Assembly (NCBI GenBank): GCA_003574785.1
Contig: QORU01000010.1
Coordinates: 62,001 to 126,000 of the forward strand
Length of the DNA stretch: 64,000 nt
Direction of reading: 5' to 3'
DNA from: Taklimakanibacter deserti
Lineage (GTDB): Bacteria > Pseudomonadota > Alphaproteobacteria > Rhizobiales > Aestuariivirgaceae
The translations under genes were made by a program, and so were the position numbers. Of the stretch, positions 24,717-32,232 are shown in pieces (position 1 is the stretch's first letter; every line of letters starts with the position of its first letter). The notes under the pieces were generated by a model. The model ran no database searches and had not been told where the DNA came from. It saw only the letters and a program-made list of their open reading frames with translations.

Positions 24717-27700
24717 TCAGGCTTTCGCTATCGTGACTTTTTCGACGTTATCGTATTGAACCAGGAACTGCTCGGGGTCATAGAACAGGTCGACCAAGCC
24801 GGCATCCGGATCCTGGGTCGCGGCACTGTGAATGATGTGCGGCCGCGGCATGATGTAGGTCACGTTGAGTTTGTCGGTGGACTTCTTCTTGCCAAAAGGC
24901 AGGCCGCCGTCGACGAACAGATCCCGGCTCGGGCCCGAAGCGTCCGTCGCGACATTAAACGTATCCTCGCCATCGAGACCGAGCACCTTCAAGGTGTCGA
25001 AGTTGGTGTAGTTGCGAAGCGTGAGCAGCGTCGCGCCCAGGCTGTTCTCCAACCTCAGGATCGGATCGGCATCGGTGCCATCGGCAGCCAGGTTAATCTG
25101 GAACGTGTCAGCGGCATTGGTGCCGCCGAAGGTCAAGGTATCGGTCTCCGTCGGCGTCGGCAGGTTGCCATTGACATCGATCCGTTCGACACTGCTGAAA
25201 TTGACCAGTGTCACGCCCGGCGCACTCAACTGGCCGCCTCCGGCAATGGCCGATGAGCTGACGATGATATTCTCGGTGACGCCGCTGACACCGTTGTAGG
25301 TGATCAGGTCATCGCCAGCGAGTGCATCGAGGCTGATATTTTCGACACCGCTCGAGTTGACGGTCACACCGCCAAGGCTGACCGCCTGCCCGCTGATGAC
25401 GATATCGTCGCTGCCGGCGGTGGCGATCAGGTTGACACGATCGCCGGTAGCGGAAGCCGCAGCGCCGCCGTTCAGATTGATCGTCGGATAGAGGCTCGCC
25501 GAAATTGCCGGCACCAGCGTGAAGGTGTCGTCACCGCCCAGGCCCTCCAGCGTCAGCACCTCTACACCGGAGGTGTTGAGCACCGCACGGGTGTTGAGAT
25601 TCACCTGGCCGGCCGTACCGATCGTGAAGGCATCGTTCGCCCCTGTGCCATTGTAGATCAGCGTATCCGTTCCGCCGGCGCCGTCAGCCATCAGGCTCGC
25701 ACCGCTTCCGAGGCTCTGGTAGCTGAGCCCCAGCAGGCTGTTGACCTGGAAGGAGCCGGACTGGTCGTTACTGCCCGGGCTGTGGACGATGGTATCGTCA
25801 CCGCCGGTTGCGACGACCGTCAAGCTGTCATCGTCTCCCTGCCCGTCATAGCTGAGGAGCTCGATGCCGGTGAGGGTCGCAAGCGACGACAGCGATGCCA
25901 GGTCGAACGTCCCGGCGTCAAAGGCGGTCGGGGTATAGGACGCCGTCACGATACCAGGAGTCTGCACGATCACCCGGTCGCTGGTGCCTGTAGCGGGTGG
26001 ACCGCCATTGAGGTTCATGTCAACGTCCCACACGGCGCCGTTGGGAGCCGGCGTCTGCAATGTAATCTGGTCGCTGCCGCCTTCAGCATTGACGGTTAGC
26101 GAACCGACGTCGATGAACAGCAATTCCGGCCCCGAATTGAGCGCCACGGTGAAGTCCTGGACCCCATCCGCGCCCGCATGGGTCGTCGCGTCGCGGGCAA
26201 TGATCGTGATCTCATCAGGCCCATCCGTGCCGTTGATCACGACCGGGCCACCCCCGGTGATGCCGAGCGATTCGATATGATCGAAACTGACCGCCTCGTT
26301 GAAGCCGGCCACCAGGCTTCCTTCGTCGGTCTCGGGGCCGGCGTTGAAGGTGAGCAGACCGCCACCGGCGGCCAGGTTCAGGACATCACCCGGGATTGCG
26401 CCAACCGGATCGCCGCCGTCGATGAACATTGCCGTGCTGCCACTGGGCATGACATTGAAGACATCGCTTCCGGCATTGCCGTTCACACTGAGCGTTTCCA
26501 CGCCGGAGTAGATGACGGGCCGCCGTCCGGCAATCGCCACGGTAGCGCCGCTGACCGCGATGGTTTCGGCAACCGCCGAGGCGTTCACGATCAGGGCATC
26601 GTTGCCGGTACCCAGATGAGCGGTGAAATCGCCGCTGTTGACAAACACGATCTGCGGCACGGCGCCGCTCGACTGCACGGTGCCGCTGTTGGCCCCGGTG
26701 CTCGATCCGGGCGTAACCGTAACCGTATCGGCGGCCGCCGTCGTCGTCACCGTCAGGTCTTCGATCCCGGCCAGCAGTTCGAGATTCTCGATCGTCCCGG
26801 CGACATAGGTGACGTCTACCGCACCGCCGGCACCCGTGGCGCCGGTGATCGTGCGCGTGAACGTGTTGACGGATACCGCCACGTCGACACCGGTAACCGT
26901 CAGCGTATCGCCGCTGCTCGGGTCGCCGCCGTCGATCTCGATATCCAACAATCCGGTCGGTGTTTCGGGGTTGTTCAGGCTGATCGTGTCCTGGCCCGCG
27001 CCGGCATTGATCGTCAGCGAAGTCTTGTTGGAGAACTCGATCAGCTCATGCTCGTCGATGGTAATCAGCCCACGCCCGGCAACCGAGCCGGCCGTATAGC
27101 TGATCGCATTGTTGGTCGCCGTGGCATCGACGGTAAATGTCAGTGCCGGCACCAGGTCGATCACCGGCGAAACATTCTCGAAGAACACCATCTGGGTGCC
27201 GTCAGAGCCGGCGCCCACGATCGTGCTCGTCCCCGCCCCAATGGTCGGTCCCACCGTATAGGTGTCGCTGACATGGGTCGGGCCATCGGTCTGCAACAAC
27301 TGCAACTCGTCAAATCCGGTCCCGCCGTCGTAACGAATGCCGCTGACGACGTTGATCAGCCCATTGGTGCTGTCGACAATCAAAGTGTCGTTGCCGGCAA
27401 GACCGTTGACGATGATCTGCTCGACGGCAGCAATCGGAACCGTCAGCTCGGGATTGAACGGGTTGTTGAGGAAGACATTCAGCAGGCTCGGGACGTTGGG
27501 ATCACGGATGAGCGTGATCAGGTCGTCCTGGCCCGGGAAGTCGGTGTCGCCGTCAACAATTACGACACCAGCGACCGGCAGAAAGTCACTGGCATTCTCG
27601 ACCAGCCAGACGCCTCGGCCCCAGGCGCTCGCGACCAGGACGTCGTCTGTGGCGTCATATTGCAGGTCGGTCACCGGCGAGTTCGGAAGCTGCGTTCCAA

Positions 27701-29888
27701 ACTCGCTCCATAGTGCCGTAGCCCCGGCGCCTGGATTGCGCGTCCGGAACACGCCGCTGGTGCCGCCCACCAGCAGGACCTCGTCGCCCGGTGTCGTGGT
27801 CGGGCTGAAGACTTCAAGGGCGGACAGGCTGTTGGTCAACGCTGAAAGGCCTGCCGCGTTGATGATGGTCCAGGTTGCGGTCAGGTCGGTGGCGTCAGAC
27901 GTGTAATAGACGGATGTGCCGTCGGAGACATAGACACGTCCCCAGTCATCCGGGTCCATGACGATGTCTACGGGAGCGTTGCCCGTATAATTCGTCAACT
28001 GGGTGAATGCACCGCCCGAGGTGGTGCGCAGGTAGAGATTTCCGCCGACGCCGGCGTAAATCACGTCGGGATTGGCAACGCCGCCCTGGTTTCCGCCATA
28101 GGCAATGGCGGAAACGCCGTTCACGCCGGTCGGGGTGATGTTGGTGAGGTTGTCGCCGAAGTCAGTGCTTTCATAGAGGCTGTTGCCTCCGATTACGAGC
28201 CTGGTCCAGTCAAAGGGATTCACTTGGTATGGGAATACGACGAAGCCGGTGACTCCTGCGTCGGTGGAGTCCAGTCCGTTGAGACCGAGTTGAATACCCA
28301 GACCCGGCAAGAAGGAGAAGCGGCGTTCAAATGTGGCGAAGTTGTTCCCCATGGTGTACTGGACGCTGGCGCCGCCTGAATACCCGACGCCGGAGGTGCC
28401 GCCGTCGCCCAGGTTGACCGAGTCCCAGGTGTCGCTGAGAAAGCCGGTCTGCACCAGCGAACCAGTGTCCTGGGTGCCTCCGACGATCACGTCGCGGACA
28501 TGGTCGTAGGTTATTGAATAGAACTCGCCCACCTGAAGGTTGCTGTTAAGGTTGGTCCACAGGCTGAAAGGACCGGCCGGGTTCGCGAGCACAAACACGC
28601 CACCGTCATCTGCTTCGATGAGGTTTCCGTTCGCGTCGAAAACCATGTCGCGCGAATCGGCATGCGGCGCCGATCCGAAGGTAGTGCCCACATCCGAAAT
28701 ATCGGTCCAGGTATTAGCCGCCGCGTCGCCGCGGAACAGGTTGCCGACGAACGGGTCAGCGGCTTGCCGGTCACCACCGACATAGACGACGTTCGGATCT
28801 GCAGCGTCTGCGACCATCGAGAAGTCGGTGAAGCCCTGGCCACCCGGCGTAATGGCCGGCGCCGCTCCGATTGCCGTCCAGGTGCCGCCCTGATCTGCGG
28901 ACCGGTAGACATTGGTGAGCGTGCCAGTAGCGTCGATAAATCCGGCAAATATCGCATTTCCGGCTGCCGGGCTCACCGACAGCTCGATACTGATTGCCGC
29001 CAAGTCTGCGGCAGCAAGACCATTGTTGACCTCAACCCAGTTTAGTCCGCCATTGTCGCTGCGAAACACGCCCTGACCGACGATCGCCGTATAGAAGCGG
29101 TTGGCGTTGCCCGGATCGGCAACGAGATAGCTGGCCTGGCCAAGCGGAAGGTTGACCTCGCCAGCCTCATCAGTCATTCCGTCGGCATCGTTGTCGAGGA
29201 GATCGCCGACGCCGCTCGTTCCGGAAACGAGGGTGAAAGTCTCGCCGCCGTCAGTGCTGCGATAAACGCCGCCGTTGCCGTCAATGGCGGCGACCAGCAC
29301 CACCTGATCGGCCAGTGACGTGCCGATCGATGTGGGGACGATCGAGCGGATGCGATCATTGTTGAAAGTGGTCTGACCGAACTGCTCCCATGTTGCACCG
29401 CCGTCGGTGGTCCTGAGGATCCCCTGGGCCGGTCCATTGAATCCGCCATTGGAGAAGCCGCCGGTAGCGGCAAACAGCGTGTTGTTGGTTGCATCCAGCG
29501 GGCTGAAGGCGAGATCGCTGATGGCAAGCGTAGTGTGCTGATCGGTGAGCGGGGTCCAGGTCGGTGTGGCCGACGTGGCATTGGTCGTTTTCCAGACGCC
29601 ACCAGTGACGCCACCGGCGTAGAGGATGTCCGGATTGGTGGGATGGGCGGCCAGAGCCTCGACGGCGCCAACGACCTGATCATCCGGCGCCGCGGAAACC
29701 TGACCATTCTCTGCCGGGGCTGGTCCCTGCGGATCCCAGGTCGGTATGCCCTCTACGGTGACGGATAGAAGCAGCCGATTTTCCAGCGATTCCAGGACGA
29801 AGCTCTCGCGAGACGCGAAATCCGACCTCGTGTGGCTGGATGACCGATCAAATTTCCGGAGGCTTGGAAGCAGACTCATCGGGCGCAT
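24717..29888 (-). CDS. Giant LEPR-XLL-type surface/secreted protein with BNR propeller and repeats
   Basis: A 1723-residue protein. Residues 32-42 read LESLENRLLLS, matching the LEPR-XLL type N-terminal motif known from very large repetitive proteins (Planctomycetes and others), where it probably acts as a sorting signal. Residues ~50-765 form BNR/sortilin-like beta-propeller repeats (TDGGATW, STDGGETF, SDNGGLNW, SADQGGTW). Residues ~770-1700 hold many imperfect beta repeats of the kind GNDTLIVDS, GGDDTIV, GLGGDDTFTL, LAGDDLITYNG, reminiscent of calcium-binding RTX-like or adhesin stalks. ATG 29888 follows GAGGGG. There is no classical signal peptide. It is the likely cargo of the adjacent SecA/M50/HlyD genes. 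Confidence 0.85.
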   Translation of the reverse strand: MRPMSLLPSLRKFDRSSSHTRSDFASRESFVLESLENRLLLSVTVEGIPTWDPQGPAPAENGQVSAAPDDQVVGAVEALAAHPTNPDILYAGGVTGGVWKTTNATSATPTWTPLTDQHTTLAISDLAFSPLDATNNTLFAATGGFSNGGFNGPAQGILRTTDGGATWEQFGQTTFNNDRIRSIVPTSIGTSLADQVVLVAAIDGNGGVYRSTDGGETFTLVSGTSGVGDLLDNDADGMTDEAGEVNLPLGQASYLVADPGNANRFYTAIVGQGVFRSDNGGLNWVEVNNGLAAADLAAISIELSVSPAAGNAIFAGFIDATGTLTNVYRSADQGGTWTAIGAAPAITPGGQGFTDFSMVADAADPNVVYVGGDRQAADPFVGNLFRGDAAANTWTDISDVGTTFGSAPHADSRDMVFDANGNLIEADDGGVFVLANPAGPFSLWTNLNSNLQVGEFYSITYDHVRDVIVGGTQDTGSLVQTGFLSDTWDSVNLGDGGTSGVGYSGGASVQYTMGNNFATFERRFSFLPGLGIQLGLNGLDSTDAGVTGFVVFPYQVNPFDWTRLVIGGNSLYESTDFGDNLTNITPTGVNGVSAIAYGGNQGGVANPDVIYAGVGGNLYLRTTSGGAFTQLTNYTGNAPVDIVMDPDDWGRVYVSDGTSVYYTSDATDLTATWTIINAAGLSALTNSLSALEVFSPTTTPGDEVLLVGGTSGVFRTRNPGAGATALWSEFGTQLPNSPVTDLQYDATDDVLVASAWGRGVWLVENASDFLPVAGVVIVDGDTDFPGQDDLITLIRDPNVPSLLNVFLNNPFNPELTVPIAAVEQIIVNGLAGNDTLIVDSTNGLINVVSGIRYDGGTGFDELQLLQTDGPTHVSDTYTVGPTIGAGTSTIVGAGSDGTQMVFFENVSPVIDLVPALTFTVDATATNNAISYTAGSVAGRGLITIDEHELIEFSNKTSLTINAGAGQDTISLNNPETPTGLLDIEIDGGDPSSGDTLTVTGVDVAVSVNTFTRTITGATGAGGAVDVTYVAGTIENLELLAGIEDLTVTTTAAADTVTVTPGSSTGANSGTVQSSGAVPQIVFVNSGDFTAHLGTGNDALIVNASAVAETIAVSGATVAIAGRRPVIYSGVETLSVNGNAGSDVFNVMPSGSTAMFIDGGDPVGAIPGDVLNLAAGGGLLTFNAGPETDEGSLVAGFNEAVSFDHIESLGITGGGPVVINGTDGPDEITIIARDATTHAGADGVQDFTVALNSGPELLFIDVGSLTVNAEGGSDQITLQTPAPNGAVWDVDMNLNGGPPATGTSDRVIVQTPGIVTASYTPTAFDAGTFDLASLSSLATLTGIELLSYDGQGDDDSLTVVATGGDDTIVHSPGSNDQSGSFQVNSLLGLSYQSLGSGASLMADGAGGTDTLIYNGTGANDAFTIGTAGQVNLNTRAVLNTSGVEVLTLEGLGGDDTFTLVPAISASLYPTINLNGGAAASATGDRVNLIATAGSDDIVISGQAVSLGGVTVNSSGVENISLDALAGDDLITYNGVSGVTENIIVSSSAIAGGGQLSAPGVTLVNFSSVERIDVNGNLPTPTETDTLTFGGTNAADTFQINLAADGTDADPILRLENSLGATLLTLRNYTNFDTLKVLGLDGEDTFNVATDASGPSRDLFVDGGLPFGKKKSTDKLNVTYIMPRPHIIHSAATQDPDAGLVDLFYDPEQFLVQYDNVEKVTIAKA

Positions 29889-30072
29889 GATGTCCCCTCA
29901 TGTCTGCCCCCATGTCTGGCCTGCCGTCCGAAATTACAGCCTACAGAATCTGCTTCCGTTCCGTCAAATCAACTTTGCGTAATATTTCTTCGGATGCGTC
30001 AGGTCGCTGCGTGCCAAACTGAAACAAGATGGGCTTTACATCGAGTCGCCATCGCACTTTATCTTTTTGTTT

Positions 30073-30093
30073 GCGCGTGATCTTTTCGGAAAA
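30073..30093. repeat. Short Rhizobiales-type intergenic motif
   Basis: Reads GCGCGTGATCTTTTCGGAAAA; its reverse strand (TTTTCCG...ATCACGCGC) shares TTTTCCG-ATCA-GCGC with 41899-41919. This is the wording of a widespread small intergenic repeat in Rhizobiales. Confidence 0.5.
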
Positions 30094-30108
30094 CCGGTGA
30101 GATGGCCG

Positions 30109-30153
30109 GGTTAAACGCCGCCATTCGGGCTTTCGGATAGTCCGATGCGCAAA
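30109..30153. repeat. 45-bp non-coding motif, copy 2
   Basis: Partner of 23454-23498 (34 of 45 identical, same length, same GGTTAAAC and ATGCGCAAA ends). It lies upstream of the giant gene, between it and the SecA terminator. Confidence 0.55.
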
Positions 30154-30162
30154 CAAAATAAT

Positions 30163-30199
30163 AGAGCGCCGCGACGAACAACTGAACGTTCGGCGCTCT
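30163..30199 (-). terminator. Hairpin terminator overlapping the SecA-like stop codon
   Basis: Arms AGAGCGCCG and CGGCGCTCT enclose a 19-base loop, which can pair further (GAAC with GTTC). On the minus strand it is followed by ATTATTTTGTTT. It would separate transcription of the SecA-like operon from the giant gene. Confidence 0.65.
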
Positions 30200-32222
30200 A
30201 ATCCCTGCCCGCGAAGCCGAGCAGCTTGTTGAAGCGATCCTCCGCGGCGACGGCCGATCTCCTGGCATGCGCATGCAGCCGCTCAGCAGCGGACTGGCTA
30301 TAGATCCTCAATGCACGTCCCAGCGCGGCCGGGACTCGCTCCTTGCGAAACAGTGTTTTCCTTATCAATTGAAGGAGATGTGGATTGGCAAAGCGCTGAA
30401 ACAGTTCATCGTCGAGCGCAACGATGGCCTCATGGCTGCCCGGATCGCCCTGACGTCCTGTTCGTCCGAAGAGCTGGCGATCGATGCGACGGGATTCATG
30501 ATATTCGGTCAGCACCACATGAAGACCGCCGGCGGCCTTCACATCCCGATGAAGCAGGATGTCGGTGCCCCGGCCGGCCATGTTGGTTGCCACGGTCACA
30601 CGCCCGGGCTGGCCGGCATTTGCGACGATCTCCGCTTCTCGCCGGTCCTGACGCGCATTGAGGATGGCCGGCTCAACTCCGGCCGCCGACAACATCCTTC
30701 CGACATGTTCTGACGCGTCAACCGATCGTGTGCCGATCAGGACCGCCCGACCCTTTCGCGTCGCCTCGAGCGCCGACTCGACCACCGACTTCCACTTTAG
30801 GTCCGACGTAGGGAAGACTCGGAATCCAAGATCGGTCCGGCGAACCGGGCGATTGGTCGGAATTGGCACGACGTGGACACCATAGACCCCATACATCTCG
30901 CCGCTCGTTTCTACCGCGGTGCCGGTCATGCCGCAAAGATGCAGGTAGCGCCGAAAGAGCCGCTGATAGGTGGTACGGGCAAGTGTCGTGCTGGGCTCGG
31001 TGACGACGCAGCTCTCCTTCGCCTCGATGAGCTGGTGCAGCCCATGCTCCCACGAGCGGTCGGGCATGACGCGACCCGTATATTCGTCGACGATCTGAAT
31101 CTTTCCCTCAGAGACGATGTATTGCTTGTCGCGCCCGAACAGGTGGATTGCCGACAACGCCTGCCGAACGAGTTCCTCCCGAGCTCGTCGAATGTCCCAC
31201 AGCTCCCCCAGGCCCGACGTGAGACCGGACAGCGTGCGCTCGCCATGCTCGGTCAGGCGTATCGTCTTCTCGCTTGCCGCCAGGTGGAAATCCTCGCCCG
31301 CAACCAACTGGCGCGCCAACCGCAACGCGGTCTCATACAACTGAGCCTTGTTTCCGGATTCATTGGGCACGCCGGACAGAATCAGGGGTGTACGCGCCTC
31401 GTCGATGAGGACGCTGTCCGCCTCATCGATGATCGCAAACTGCAGACCGCGCAGCACCAGCCTGTGAGACTGTCCGGCGAACGCGGCTTCGAACAGGTCA
31501 TCCATGAGAAGGCGCGCGCTTGCCCTGCGCGGGCCGAGCGCAAGGCGATCTCGCAGATAGTCGAAGGCGAGTTCCTTGTTGGTGCAATAGGTTACGTCGC
31601 AGGCGTAGGCGTGCTTTCGCTCGAGCTGCGGCTGGCCCTGCTGAATGAGCCCGACCGTGAGGCCAAGCGCTTCATAGACGGGGCGAAGCAGTTCGACATC
31701 ACGCCGCGCGAGGTAATCGTTGACGGTCACGACGTGAACCGACTGTCCCATCAGTGCAGCTGCGACCGCAGGCAATACCGCCGTGAGGGACTTGCCTTCA
31801 CCGGTTTGCATTTCGGCGATGGCGCCGCTCATCATTGCAGCGCCGCCGAGCAGTTGAACCGGGAAATGACGCATTCCCGTATGCCGCTGCGTTGCCTCGC
31901 GGGCCAGGGCGAATGCCAGTGCCAATTCGCCGTGTCCGGATGTCGCCGACATCAATCGGTTGCGCAATCCGTCGGCCGCCTCGTGCAGTTGTTCATCCGG
32001 CACCGTCGCGAACTGGTGTCCGCAATCCTCGACACGACGGACGAACCGTCCGAGACGCCAGCGGTAGCTCCCGGAATAGAGATAGGGAGCAATGCTTCCC
32101 CATGTCTTGGACAGCGCTTCGTCGAGCCGGTTCCCCGGCCAATCGGCTCGCTCTACATAGGGACCATTGATGGCGAGGCGATCCCGGTTTGATTCCTGCC
32201 TCTGGCCGAGCGAGACGAGCAC
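30198..32222 (-). CDS. SecA-like export ATPase, shortened, dedicated accessory type
   Basis: About 674 residues from a proposed GTG at 32222, 10 bp after the M50 gene stop; the open frame runs on to 32543 but that part overlaps the M50 gene. The SecA motor is complete: Walker A MQTGEGKSLTAVLPA, VTVNDYLARRD, YCTNKELAFDYLRDR, IIDEADSVLIDEARTPLILSG, GMTGTA, NMAGRGTDI and FGRTGRQGDPGSH. After LDDELFQRF only ~75 residues remain, so the wing and scaffold part is cut short and the C-terminal Cys zinc/SecB-binding motif is absent. Canonical SecA is ~900 residues. Context suggests it drives export of the giant protein. Start is uncertain. Confidence 0.88.
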   Translation of the reverse strand: MLVSLGQRQESNRDRLAINGPYVERADWPGNRLDEALSKTWGSIAPYLYSGSYRWRLGRFVRRVEDCGHQFATVPDEQLHEAADGLRNRLMSATSGHGELALAFALAREATQRHTGMRHFPVQLLGGAAMMSGAIAEMQTGEGKSLTAVLPAVAAALMGQSVHVVTVNDYLARRDVELLRPVYEALGLTVGLIQQGQPQLERKHAYACDVTYCTNKELAFDYLRDRLALGPRRASARLLMDDLFEAAFAGQSHRLVLRGLQFAIIDEADSVLIDEARTPLILSGVPNESGNKAQLYETALRLARQLVAGEDFHLAASEKTIRLTEHGERTLSGLTSGLGELWDIRRAREELVRQALSAIHLFGRDKQYIVSEGKIQIVDEYTGRVMPDRSWEHGLHQLIEAKESCVVTEPSTTLARTTYQRLFRRYLHLCGMTGTAVETSGEMYGVYGVHVVPIPTNRPVRRTDLGFRVFPTSDLKWKSVVESALEATRKGRAVLIGTRSVDASEHVGRMLSAAGVEPAILNARQDRREAEIVANAGQPGRVTVATNMAGRGTDILLHRDVKAAGGLHVVLTEYHESRRIDRQLFGRTGRQGDPGSHEAIVALDDELFQRFANPHLLQLIRKTLFRKERVPAALGRALRIYSQSAAERLHAHARRSAVAAEDRFNKLLGFAGRD

Positions 32223-32232
32223 GTAACCAATC

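Larger units (their letters stand above)
29889..30197. other. Upstream region of the giant gene
   Basis: 309 bp with no gene. It includes the GAGGGG ribosome-binding site of the giant gene, an AT-richer stretch around 29960-30070 that could hold its promoter, a short Rhizobiales-type motif (30073-30093), the second 45-bp motif (30109-30153) and the terminator hairpin of the SecA-like gene (30163-30199). Confidence 0.6.

Noticed and set aside
26178..27713. 511-residue plus-strand frame opposite the giant gene
   Set aside because: Opposite-strand shadow of the repeat region; low-complexity with Asp/Arg/Gly bias and no start signal.
24717..29888. CRISPR-like or DNA-level tandem repeats in the giant gene
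   Set aside because: Repeats are at protein level and imperfect; spacing and sequence vary, with no constant direct repeat.
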